DNA of 6,958 nt from assembly GCA_030837935.1 (NCBI GenBank), contig JAUQXU010000059.1, positions 1 through 6,958 of the forward strand, read 5' to 3'. The notes under the pieces were generated by a model. The model searched no databases, had not been told where the DNA came from, and saw nothing but the letters and a program-made list of their open reading frames with translations. This stretch comes from Candidatus Brocadia sp. GTDB taxonomy: Bacteria > Planctomycetota > Brocadiia > Brocadiales > Brocadiaceae. The translations under genes were made by a program, and so were the position numbers. This document shows, in pieces, positions 1 through 6,325 of the stretch. Each line of letters opens with the position of its first letter. The first letter of the stretch is position 1.

Positions 1-166
1 AAACATACACCTCTAGGGAGAAAATATCTAAAATCATCCATGAAAACTCAAAGATGTAGTGCCGAAAAATGAAGGGCGAAAATTGTAACCGCTAGGTATT
101 ACAAGAGATACGATTTTTGCTTGTTGAACTTGGGTTAAGAGAAAATTCTGTCGCATCTGCACAACA

Positions 167-517
167 CTACGAATTTTTAAAACAGTTCTGGCAGCGAATG
201 CCTGTGCGGAGGAAGTTCAGGGTGTAGCTCTGGTTTTTACAGGTTGGGCAAACCAACGGCTCGAAACGCTTAAAGAGCGGGTTCCAGATGACGTCATACC
301 CGGATGGTTGCATGGTTGAGGGCACGCTTGCCTTTGAGACGTAGCAAGGGTAGTTTGTAACCAGCACGGATACCAAGGACATGGCTGCGCTCATTTTGTA
401 CCGGAATTCTATGTCACCCAGGGCCGATTGCCTCTGCACGAGCATGGCTTTTTGCTTTGACTGGATTTCTGACATGGCTTCGTGGTCTCCTGCCTTCCTT
501 TCCAACGCATCTTCCAT
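167..517 (-). pseudogene. Possible C-terminal remnant of a zinc-ribbon protein
   Basis: Family not recognised. The frame is open from 721 down to the TAG at 167-169, but its first 66 or so codons (above about 520) read like non-coding sequence, rich in Cys, Phe and Ser with no pattern. From the ATG at 515-517 the character changes. First comes a charged, helix-prone stretch of about 35 residues (MEDALERK...), then a segment with tyrosines and prolines (IWNPLFKRFEPL), then two Cys pairs, CPTC and CQNC, 16 residues apart, four residues before the stop. Two such pairs are the usual zinc-ribbon layout. A helix followed by a terminal zinc ribbon is typical of the tail of a larger protein, so I infer a truncated gene whose 5' part has been lost. 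A short free-standing protein of 116 residues starting at 517 is the alternative; a GAAGAG lies directly against that ATG, too close for a good ribosome site. Confidence 0.4.
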
Positions 518-544
518 CTCTTCATTGAGGTTTGAATGAAATAA

Positions 545-571
545 GCACGGACAAACGGAGTTTGTCCATGC
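545..571. repeat. Short palindromic hairpin element
   Basis: The arms GGACAAAC and GTTTGTCC pair perfectly around a GGA loop (549-567). After one mismatch (548/568) three more base pairs follow (GCA with TGC), giving 11 pairs in total. It lies just upstream of the point where the minus-strand zinc-ribbon frame starts to look coding. Neither strand has a T-run after it, so it is not a typical terminator. It may be one copy of a small dispersed palindrome; only one copy is in this window. Confidence 0.5.
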
Positions 572-782
572 CACCCGAAAAACCGGCTTAAATATTTTAT
601 AAACACTGAGAGAACAGGAACAATTGCCATGTCGTACCTTTGCATCAAAACATATCAGAAGTGATCGAAAGAGGCAAGAAATAAATTCCCTTGAATGACT
701 TGGGAATACTGGTAGAATCAAAGGAAATCAGAAAACGTAAAAAGGCATAGAAAAGCCTGAAAAACAACCTGGAAATAACTAT

Positions 783-811
783 TTGACATTAAGATACCCC
801 TTTGATAGATT
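783..811 (+). promoter_or_regulatory. Sigma70-like promoter for the TPR gene
   Basis: A perfect -35 box TTGACA (783-788) is followed after exactly 17 bases by TAGATT (806-811), which matches four of six positions of the -10 consensus. It points to the TPR gene starting at 911, which would give a 5' leader of roughly 90 bases. No operator or riboswitch is obvious in that leader. A short 5 bp inverted repeat (TATTG/CAATA, 851-867) lies in it. Confidence 0.5.
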
Positions 812-910
812 GAATTTGTATTGTTTCTAACGCAGGGTTTGTCAGAAAACTATTGTATACAGCAATAATAACCATGTATCTCCATCCACCGTTATGATTT
901 CTAAAATACC

Positions 911-2614
911 ATGAGTATTAAAAACCAATTTTTTATATTTGTTTTACTGATTACAGTACCGGTAGCATGCCGTACGCCGTCTTATGCCAAGGTAGAAAAG
1001 AAGCCGAAGGGGGGGTATCTCAATTCGATTACTAATAAGATCAGTGGTGCAACGACACCAGAACAACATAAGACCCTGGGCATTTCTTGCTTCAAAAAAG
1101 GAATGATTGAAGAGGCCATGGAGGAATTGAAGCTCGCTTCGGAAGGGATACACGACGATGGCGAATTGCATCATTATTTGGGAAAGGCCTATTATGAAAG
1201 TGATAAGCAGGAGGAGGCCGTTGCCGAGTTGCTTGCAGCCATATCCTACTATAAACCAAATCAAACGGACGAAAGAGCAGATGCATACAACGATCTTGGT
1301 CTGGCATATAAAAGAAAGAACGCTAATACAGAGTCCCTCTCAGCATTTAAAGAAAGCCTTGAGTTGAATTCTTCTGTAGCAGAGACAAACTATAATTTAG
1401 CGCTCCTTTATTACGATGAAAATACGCTGGACGAATGCATTGCTCATCTCAAAAGGGCAGTCAAAATCGATCCGAAATATGCGGATGTTCATTTCATGCT
1501 GGGACTGACGTATTACAAAAAAAATTTAATTGATAAGTCCATGCATGAATTTAAACAAGCTGCTGATTTAAATCCTAAGGATGCTGAGGCCCGCAATTAT
1601 CTCGGCATATTGTATTATGAACAGGGCAATCTTGAAAAGTCAATTGATGAACACAAATCTGCCATTCAGTTGAACAGGCATTATACCGATGCTTTTAATA
1701 ACCTGGGGATTGCACTCTATGCAAAGGGTAATCTCGATGAGGCAGCGGATGCTTTTAAGAAGGTGTTGGAATTAGAGCCAAAATTCGCAGAAGCACAGTA
1801 TAACCTTGGGCTTATTTATAGCGAGGAAGGCAGGTCGGAAGACGCAGTAGCTTCGCTGGAAAAGGCAATAAAGCTTAATCCAAAAATCGCCGAGGCGTAT
1901 TTTAAACTTGGTGAGGTTTTTACGGAAAAGAACATGACAGAAGAGGCGTTGTCAGAATTCAGGAAGGCTATCGAGGTTAAACCCGGTTATGCAGAGGCAT
2001 ATTACAATTGTGGCGAGCTCTATGCAGCGGAAGGCAGGCATGACAAATCAATTACTGCCTGGAAAAAGACTCTTGAGCTTAATCATAACAATGAGGATGC
2101 CTACTTTAATCTTGGTGTGGCATATTATAATCAAAACAAGCTGGATAAGGCCATTTCCATGTGGAGCAAACTTATTGAGATCAATCCAACTGATTACGAT
2201 GCCCTGACGAGTCTTGCGGACGTCTATGATATGGAGGGTTTAACAGACAAGGCCATACACACATGGGAAAAGATCGCTGAAATGTATCCCAACGATGCAG
2301 AGATACAGTATAAATTGGGCAATGCCTATGCGAAGAAAAATATGCATACCACTGCCATTCCCTTCTGGGAAAGGGCGATAGAAATCGATCCCAGCCTTGT
2401 GAATGCCTATTACAATCTGGGACTCACGTACCAAAAGATCGGTAAACAGGACGAGGCCATTGATATTTATAAGAAAGTCCTGGATATCAACGTGGATGAT
2501 ATTGATGTCCATAAAAAATTAGGGCTGCTTTACCAGGAAAAGGGCTTGCACGTTGAGGCAGAATCGGAATTTGCGATTTACAGTAAATTAAAATCAGCGC
2601 AGGAGATTAAATAA
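911..2614 (+). CDS. Exported tetratricopeptide (TPR) repeat protein
   Basis: The protein has 567 residues. An N-terminal signal peptide (hydrophobic core about residues 7-20) has a plausible signal peptidase I site after Ser-Tyr-Ala26, so the protein should act outside the cytoplasm. From about residue 51 to 563 it consists of 15 TPR units with a strict 34-residue period after residue 156. Each carries the usual pattern: aromatic/Leu-Gly near the start (YNLG, FNLG, NYLG), Ala at the start of helix B and Pro at the end (DP, NP, EP). TPR arrays are superhelical protein-binding scaffolds. No enzymatic domain is present, so the partner and pathway cannot be told. Units 10-13 each have a Trp at the same place (W384, W418, W452, W486). 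The ATG at 911 has no clear Shine-Dalgarno, but it starts directly at the signal peptide. The next gene follows after about 45 bases without an evident terminator, so the two may be co-transcribed. Confidence 0.9.
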   Translation: MSIKNQFFIFVLLITVPVACRTPSYAKVEKKPKGGYLNSITNKISGATTPEQHKTLGISCFKKGMIEEAMEELKLASEGIHDDGELHHYLGKAYYESDKQEEAVAELLAAISYYKPNQTDERADAYNDLGLAYKRKNANTESLSAFKESLELNSSVAETNYNLALLYYDENTLDECIAHLKRAVKIDPKYADVHFMLGLTYYKKNLIDKSMHEFKQAADLNPKDAEARNYLGILYYEQGNLEKSIDEHKSAIQLNRHYTDAFNNLGIALYAKGNLDEAADAFKKVLELEPKFAEAQYNLGLIYSEEGRSEDAVASLEKAIKLNPKIAEAYFKLGEVFTEKNMTEEALSEFRKAIEVKPGYAEAYYNCGELYAAEGRHDKSITAWKKTLELNHNNEDAYFNLGVAYYNQNKLDKAISMWSKLIEINPTDYDALTSLADVYDMEGLTDKAIHTWEKIAEMYPNDAEIQYKLGNAYAKKNMHTTAIPFWERAIEIDPSLVNAYYNLGLTYQKIGKQDEAIDIYKKVLDINVDDIDVHKKLGLLYQEKGLHVEAESEFAIYSKLKSAQEIK

Positions 2615-2658
2615 ATTACCATCACTTTTTGGCGATAGTGGTTTATCTGATGGATATT

Positions 2659-3237
2659 ATGGAAAATAATACTGATAGGTGCAAAAGCGAAGGTGAACCA
2701 AAATATCAAAACAAGAGTAATGCTGAAACTAAGTTAGAGTCAAAAGAATATTTAGACAGTCGTATCCATGACTTTGACCGTATAGATCAAAAAGTAAAAG
2801 ACTATAAGCAGGAGTTAATAAGTTTAATTAGATGGTATTGTGGAGTATTTGGAATTGTGGTCGTAATTGGAGGATGGGGAGTATCTTATGGAATTATGAA
2901 TCAACTTAAAAGTCTGTTATCTTCTCGTCTGGATAAGGAATTCGAGTCAGAAAAAATTCAAAAACTAATTGAAGATAAAGCTAAAGAATTTACAGAAAAG
3001 AGAGCGGAAACATTTCTATCTGATAAAATAAAAGAGTTATTGGTTCCTCTTGAAGAAAAAATGAAGTTGTATAATATTGCCGATAGAGCAGAGGGTGGAT
3101 CTAAAGCTGCTTACCTTGAGTTGCAAGAGGTTGTTAAACGAGAAAATGGTGATATAGCCATGATTGCGAAAACTAAATTGATTAGTATCAAAAGAACGCT
3201 TGATATTTATAGTATTATTCCTGGGGGTATATCCTAA
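2659..3237 (+). CDS. Membrane-anchored coiled-coil protein, N-terminal part (frameshifted)
   Basis: I do not recognise the family. This frame gives 192 residues. A charged, hydrophilic N-terminus (about 1-56) is followed by one transmembrane segment (about 58-79, rich in Val, Ile and Gly), then a long charged helix likely to form a coiled coil (about 84-140: KEFESEKIQKLIEDKAKE), then the beginning of a helical domain (from about 147). The frame stops at 3235-3237, just after a GGGGG run at 3223-3227, and the same helical domain continues in the next frame (see 3227-3541). Removing one G would give a single protein of 293 residues. I chose the ATG at 2659 because a GGA lies four bases before it and the protein is hydrophilic from there; the ATG at 2650 and a TTG at 2629 are in frame and possible. 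The gene is visibly more AT-rich than the TPR gene before it, which may hint at a different origin. Confidence 0.65.
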   Translation: MENNTDRCKSEGEPKYQNKSNAETKLESKEYLDSRIHDFDRIDQKVKDYKQELISLIRWYCGVFGIVVVIGGWGVSYGIMNQLKSLLSSRLDKEFESEKIQKLIEDKAKEFTEKRAETFLSDKIKELLVPLEEKMKLYNIADRAEGGSKAAYLELQEVVKRENGDIAMIAKTKLISIKRTLDIYSIIPGGIS

Positions 3238-3541
3238 TATTGCATATAAAACACCTAGTGGAGACATTCCTATAGAGAGGATGTCTTTTGATGACGTTAT
3301 CAATGTAATGGAAAACGATCCTAATATGACGACTATTTATAGAGCTGCATGTATGGTTTATATTTCGAATAAACCCAATAAGGAGATTTTGCAAAAAGCT
3401 TTAAAAGTGTTAAAGACATCCGATTCTCTACCCACCTGTGCTGCCTTTATGGGAGTCTTGTATCATAAAGTAGGTCCCAATGCAGCTGTTCTCGATTTTG
3501 AAAACTGGATTAGAATATGTAGAGAAGAACTTAAGAATTGA
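3227..3541 (+). pseudogene. C-terminal part of the frameshifted membrane protein
   Basis: This is the +1 frame continuation of the preceding gene. Read from the last G of the run at 3223-3227 it gives about 104 residues, beginning VYPNIAYKTP and ending at TGA 3539-3541. The composition is that of a real soluble alpha-helical domain, with helix pairs resembling HEAT/TPR-like solenoids (for example ILQKALKVLKTSD). It follows smoothly from the helical end of the upstream frame, so the two are best read as one 293-residue protein. If translated alone, the best start would be the ATG at 3281; AGAGAGG abuts it directly, which is poor spacing. I cannot assign a function. Whether the break is biological or a sequencing error in the homopolymer cannot be decided from one copy. 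Confidence 0.6.
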
Positions 3542-3621
3542 TTTTTATTGTAGGATGGCGATGTAAAAATCCGATAAATTTCTATGTATATGCTATTGCT
3601 CGTTTAGGACTTTAAATTTTC

Positions 3622-3641
3622 GCAAGAACGTATTATCTTGC
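3622..3641. terminator. Weak hairpin between convergent genes
   Basis: GCAAGA and TCTTGC form a perfect 6 bp stem with an 8-base loop in the roughly 180 bp gap between the plus-strand gene ending at 3541 and the minus-strand helicase ending at 3722. The sequence is AT-rich on both sides, but neither strand has a clean T-run right after the stem, so this is only a candidate bidirectional terminator. I see no better one in the gap. Confidence 0.25.
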
Positions 3642-3721
3642 TCAATTATTAGGAACACCCAAATTTCCAGCTTTTACATAATCAAAGATTTTAAGAAAAG
3701 ATTTTTTCCGAAGCAAAAATA

Positions 3722-5296
3722 TTATTTTTTTGCTCTTTCCACAATGGGCCTTCTTTCGCCTTTTTTCTTCTTAAAGATATTCAGTATTACTTCTGCTTCT
3801 TCAAATGGAACTGTTATAAAAGAAAATTTATCGAATATCTGAATATCTTTTATTTTTTCGCTGTGAACTTTGGCTTCCTGTTTTATAAAAGCAGCTAATC
3901 TCTTAGGAGTCATGTCATCAATTTTTCCCAGCGCCACAAAGAGCCTTGTTGTCCCTTTCTTATCAATGGAAACGTCTCTGATTTCATTATAAGTGCTTGC
4001 ATCCAGTTCATCTTGAAACGTATGTTTTAAAAGGGCAGCCAGCACCTTTTCTGCCTCAGTTTCTTTCAGCATTTCCTGTGCAAATTTTATATAACCATTC
4101 GTATCTTCTGTCTTGATGATATTTGTTAGTTGTATTTTGATCCGTGCCTTTTTTTGATTTATTACATCTTCAATCTTTGGCAGTTTTTCTTTCCGGATAT
4201 CAGTTTTTGCAAACTTTTTAATAAAAACTAGTCTTCTGTATTCATCAGGCGTAACAAAAGTTATAGCAGTCCCTTCCTTTCCTGCCCTGCCTGTTCTTCC
4301 TATCCTATGTACATAAAATTCAGGGTCCTGAGGCAAGGAATAATTGATTACATGTGTTAAGTTCTGAATGTCTATGCCTCTGGCAGCCACGTCCGTAGCT
4401 ACGAGAATATTGATCCTTTGTTTTCTAAACTTATTTAATATTAATTCCCTCTGGTTTTGAGATATATCGCCATGCAATGCTTCTGCATCATACCCTCTTT
4501 CCATGAGCTTATTTGCAATAGTGTCTACGTCAATCTTCGTTCTGCAAAATATCAGACCGTAGAATTCGTGTTCAAAATCTATGATCCTGCATAATGCATC
4601 AAATTTATCTGAATGTGCTACTTCAAAATATATTTGATCTGTCAGATTTGTAGTAAGCTGCTCTTTTTTTACACCTATCATTTCATAGTTTCTCATGTAC
4701 TTTTTGGCTATACTTATTATTTTTTCAGGCATGGTAGCAGAAAAAAGCAGCATTCTTTTCTGTGAACCGGTGTTTTTTATAATTTTTTCCACATCGTCAA
4801 TAAATCCCATATTTAACATTTCATCAGCTTCATCAAGGACTAAATAGGCTATACTTTCCAGTTTCAAGCTTTTTCTCTTAAGATGATCCAATATCCTTCC
4901 GGGAGTCCCTACGACGACATCAACGCCTTTTTTCAACCTCCTCAACTGTTCCTCTATCGACTGCCCCCCATAGATCGGTACTATTTGCAGCCTTTTTTCC
5001 CCTTTAAAAGAGTTTAACTCTTCTGAGACCTGGATAGCCAGCTCCCTTGTTGGAACAAGGATAAGTGCCTGAACATTCTTTGATTTTTCTTTTATCCCTT
5101 CAAGTATAGGGAGTCCAAAAGCCGCGGTCTTTCCCGTTCCTGTTTGAGCTTGTCCGATAATATCTACTTCTCCTTTTAAGAGAATGGGGATTGTCTTTTG
5201 CTGAATTGGGGTAGGCTCTTCAAAGCCTTTTTTCGCTAAAGCATGTAATGTGTTTTCTGATAACCCCAGTATCCTGAATTTTTCTAATTTTTCCAT
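3722..5296 (-). CDS. deaD: DEAD-box ATP-dependent RNA helicase, DeaD/CsdA type
   Basis: The protein has 524 residues. It unwinds RNA duplexes with ATP, and family members serve in ribosome assembly, mRNA turnover and growth in the cold. All helicase motifs are intact: Q motif (GFEEPTPIQ, 24-32), motif I/Walker A (AQTGTGKT, 50-57), Ia (PTRELA, 82-87), GG (110-111), Ib (TPGR, 131-134), II (DEAD, 155-158), III (SAT, 186-188), IV (IFCRT, 249-253), V (ATDVAARGIDI, 300-310) and VI (HRIGRTGR, 330-337). Residues about 437-510 form a DbpA/CsdA-like RNA-binding domain, followed by a short basic tail. This domain points to DeaD/CsdA or DbpA rather than RhlE or SrmB. The tail is shorter than in E. coli DeaD, so the symbol is the closest match, not proof of orthology. 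An AAGGA (plus-strand 5301-5305) lies four bases before the ATG at 5296. It is downstream of the RRM gene in the same direction, with a 150-base gap. Confidence 0.95.
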   Translation of the reverse strand: MEKLEKFRILGLSENTLHALAKKGFEEPTPIQQKTIPILLKGEVDIIGQAQTGTGKTAAFGLPILEGIKEKSKNVQALILVPTRELAIQVSEELNSFKGEKRLQIVPIYGGQSIEEQLRRLKKGVDVVVGTPGRILDHLKRKSLKLESIAYLVLDEADEMLNMGFIDDVEKIIKNTGSQKRMLLFSATMPEKIISIAKKYMRNYEMIGVKKEQLTTNLTDQIYFEVAHSDKFDALCRIIDFEHEFYGLIFCRTKIDVDTIANKLMERGYDAEALHGDISQNQRELILNKFRKQRINILVATDVAARGIDIQNLTHVINYSLPQDPEFYVHRIGRTGRAGKEGTAITFVTPDEYRRLVFIKKFAKTDIRKEKLPKIEDVINQKKARIKIQLTNIIKTEDTNGYIKFAQEMLKETEAEKVLAALLKHTFQDELDASTYNEIRDVSIDKKGTTRLFVALGKIDDMTPKRLAAFIKQEAKVHSEKIKDIQIFDKFSFITVPFEEAEVILNIFKKKKGERRPIVERAKK

Positions 5297-5370
5297 ATAA
5301 TCCTTATACCGTTTCTAAATTACCCATGAATGTTCATGATAGGAAAGAAAATCACCAGAGGCGGTTTGGG

Positions 5371-5385
5371 GAAATCTTAGATTTC
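5371..5385. other. Hairpin between the RRM and helicase genes
   Basis: GAAATC and GATTTC form a perfect 6 bp stem with a TTA loop, extendable by a G-T and a G-C pair. It lies 74 bases before the helicase start, in the 150-base gap after the RRM stop. On the minus strand it is followed by CCCC, not T, so it is unlikely to be an intrinsic terminator of the RRM transcript. It could be an mRNA stability or processing hairpin. A second 6 bp inverted repeat (CATGAA/TTCATG, 5325-5338) lies closer to the helicase start. Confidence 0.35.
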
Positions 5386-5446
5386 TCTTTTGTCCGTTCT
5401 CTGGCGAAGTCTTTTTGTGATGCGATGAAGTCCGTGTAGTCGTCTC

Positions 5447-5740
5447 CTAGAAACGCCGTCCACCTCCACCTGATCTTCCTCCACCCCTGCCTCCCTCCGG
5501 GCGAGGGCGAGCTTCGTTGACGTTAAGTGCCCGTCCCTTTAACTCCTTGTTGTTTAGGCCGTTGATTGCGGATTGTGCTTCGGCTTTGGCGGGCATCTCT
5601 ACGAATGCGAATCCCTTGGATGCGCCACTGAATAGGTCCTTTATGACTTTGACGGATTTTACCTGTCCGAAAGCTTCAAAGGCCTGTTGCAAATCATCTT
5701 CTGTGACATCGTGTGACAAATTACCAACAAAAATATTCAT
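5447..5740 (-). CDS. Small RRM-type RNA-binding protein with Gly/Arg tail
   Basis: The protein has 97 residues and a single RNA recognition motif. RNP2 is IFVGNL (3-8) and RNP1 is KGFAFVEM (42-49), with the aromatic residues that stack on RNA bases (F4, F44, F46) present. The spacing of strands and helices is complete (DDLQQAFEAFG in helix 1, AQSAINGLN in helix 2). The last 15 or so residues are rich in Gly and Arg (GGRGGGRSGGGGRRF), a flexible tail that can add non-specific RNA binding. This layout is that of the bacterial and cyanobacterial Rbp family. The cyanobacterial members are often cold-induced. The start at 5740 is fixed by a strong Shine-Dalgarno and by RNP2 lying three residues in. 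A DEAD-box RNA helicase follows in the same direction, which suggests a joint role in RNA remodelling. Confidence 0.93.
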   Translation of the reverse strand: MNIFVGNLSHDVTEDDLQQAFEAFGQVKSVKVIKDLFSGASKGFAFVEMPAKAEAQSAINGLNNKELKGRALNVNEARPRPEGGRGGGRSGGGGRRF

Positions 5741-5745
5741 TTTGA

Positions 5746-5752
5746 CCTCCTT
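5746..5752 (-). promoter_or_regulatory. Strong Shine-Dalgarno of the RRM gene
   Basis: The minus strand reads AAGGAGG, extended to AAAAGGAGGTC, five bases before the ATG at 5740. It is nearly a full complement of the 16S rRNA 3' end and is much stronger than the sites before the other genes here, so this small RNA-binding protein is probably made in quantity. Confidence 0.8.
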
Positions 5753-5776
5753 TTGGTCTTGACATATTTTAGTAAC

Positions 5777-5826
5777 AGTTCATTCTCCCCCCCACCGTGA
5801 GAGGGAGGGTTAGGGCAGGGTGAACT
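5777..5826. repeat. G-rich inverted repeat in the RRM leader
   Basis: AGTTCA (5777-5782) and TGAACT (5821-5826) are perfect inverted ends enclosing a C7 run (5787-5793) and a G-rich half (5803-5820) that can pair with each other. The plus strand GGGAGGGTTAGGGCAGGG has four G3 tracts with loops of 1, 3 and 2 bases, a canonical quadruplex motif. The element lies between the likely promoter and the ribosome site of the RRM gene, so the RNA leader could fold into a strong C/G hairpin. The form resembles REP/MITE-like dispersed repeats; copy number cannot be seen here. Confidence 0.55.
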
Positions 5827-5835
5827 ATCAGAAAA

Positions 5836-5867
5836 TTTATACTATAATTTCGCCTAACTCTTGTTAA
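5836..5867 (-). promoter_or_regulatory. Possible promoter of the RRM gene
   Basis: The minus strand has TATAGT (5841-5846, five of six matches to -10), overlapping an alternative TATAAA (5836-5841), and a TTAACA (5862-5867) as a possible -35. The spacing is poor in both cases (15 or 20 bases), so only the AT-rich -10 region is persuasive. It would give a leader of about 95 bases that contains the G-rich inverted repeat. Confidence 0.3.
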
Positions 5868-5965
5868 TGTTTTCCGTCTCGCTTTAATTTTCCTCAGGTG
5901 ATTATCTTTAATCCGGCAGGGAGTGTAAGCATGATTACCAGACAATGTCGTGCGGTTGAATTTGT

Positions 5966-5995
5966 AAGATCGATTTTGCTTTGCTTTGCAATGAC
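5966..5995. repeat. Degenerate dispersed-type repeat fragment
   Basis: The sequence ending GCTTTGCTTTGCAATGAC, with GATCGATTTT before it, resembles the GC-rich palindromic element found scattered in many bacterial genomes, of the form AGATTGCTTCG...CGCAATGAC, with several C-to-T changes. The resemblance is by eye and there is only one copy in this window. Confidence 0.3.
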
Positions 5996-6252
5996 CTGCG
6001 GTCCTATTGGGTGGAAGTGGCGTGTCTGTTTGCAAGATTAGATCCGGATGGATTTCTTTCCCTTCAGAGGCCATCATAATTCCTGTAAGAATTCCCTTAG
6101 GATTGAGAAGACTCCTGCGTTTCTCTCGTGGATGTAATAGGTAGCCTGAAATTATTTGATCTTTGTATGTAATTGAGGACTCTATATTAGGAAGGTAACG
6201 ATATTCCGCAAGTACTATTTTGCGTGAAGAATTTAATACATTAAAAAAACAT

Positions 6253-6273
6253 TATAACTTAAATTAAGTTATA
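6253..6273. promoter_or_regulatory. Perfect AT-rich palindrome, operator candidate
   Basis: TATAACTTAA and TTAAGTTATA are perfect 10 bp arms around a single central A. The centre lies 63 bases before the start codon of the solute-binding protein gene. It sits just upstream of a -35 box at 6290, where an activator would bind. The symmetry and length fit a dimeric regulator of the MarR or GntR kind. It matches neither the CRP nor the FNR consensus. There is no T-run after it. Confidence 0.5.
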
Positions 6274-6289
6274 TTGTCAAGGATTTAAC

Positions 6290-6318
6290 TTGAGAAGATT
6301 TCGTGAATGGCTTATATT
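6290..6318 (+). promoter_or_regulatory. Possible promoter of the solute-binding protein gene
   Basis: TTGAGA (6290-6295, four of six) is separated by 17 bases from TATATT (6313-6318, five of six). Transcription would begin close to 6325, almost at the ATG at 6326, so the mRNA would be leaderless or nearly so. This agrees with the absence of any Shine-Dalgarno before that ATG. The region is AT-rich, so chance matches are possible. Confidence 0.35.
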
Positions 6319-6325
6319 TATTGCT

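Larger units (their letters stand above)
5769..6251 (-). other. Divergent intergenic region with an unproven open frame
   Basis: About 585 bases (5741-6325) separate the RRM gene from the solute-binding protein gene, with no confident coding sequence. On the minus strand one frame is open for 160 codons. Its upstream part, about 6240 to 6045, reads like real protein (for example KIVLAEYRYLPNIESS and SLLNPKGILTGIMMASEGK). It has no ATG, GTG or TTG before 6077, and its downstream part runs through repeat-like sequence, the RRM promoter and the G-rich repeat. That fits a decayed gene fragment better than an active gene. The ATG at 6077 has no good ribosome site. Confidence 0.25.

Noticed and set aside
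409..648. Second minus-strand frame overlapping the zinc-ribbon fragment
   Set aside because: Its overlap with the Cys-pair frame has a basic, random composition (RWKMRWKGRQ) and it stops in the middle of the better frame.
956..973. Lipoprotein signal (VPVAC) in the TPR protein
   Set aside because: Pro occupies position -3, where Leu, Val or Ile is expected; cleavage after SYA26 fits better.
944..1307. Minus-strand and other-frame open frames across the TPR gene (also 1158-1367, 1989-2207, 2240-2512)
   Set aside because: They lie wholly inside the clear TPR coding sequence, show no protein-like pattern and are shadows of its codon use.
1061..2600. Tandem DNA repeat across the TPR gene
   Set aside because: The 102-base periodicity is at the protein level; the nucleotide copies are too diverged to be a DNA repeat.
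2618..2642. Terminator after the TPR gene
   Set aside because: Only four pairs plus a wobble form (ACCA with TGGT), followed by no T-run.
2629..2658. TTG start at 2629 for the membrane protein
   Set aside because: It adds hydrophobic residues ahead of a hydrophilic N-terminus and has no ribosome site; the ATG at 2659 or 2650 is better.
3214..3237. Programmed ribosomal frameshift at the G-run
   Set aside because: The two frames need a +1 shift. Usual slippery runs cause -1 shifts, and no RF2-like CTTTGA site or downstream structure is evident.
3037..3303. Minus-strand open frame across the frameshift junction
   Set aside because: Both plus-strand frames here join into one sensible protein, and the minus frame has none of its features.
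5517..5762. Plus-strand open frame opposite the RRM gene
   Set aside because: Antisense to an unmistakable RRM protein; Ser/Cys-rich with no motif.
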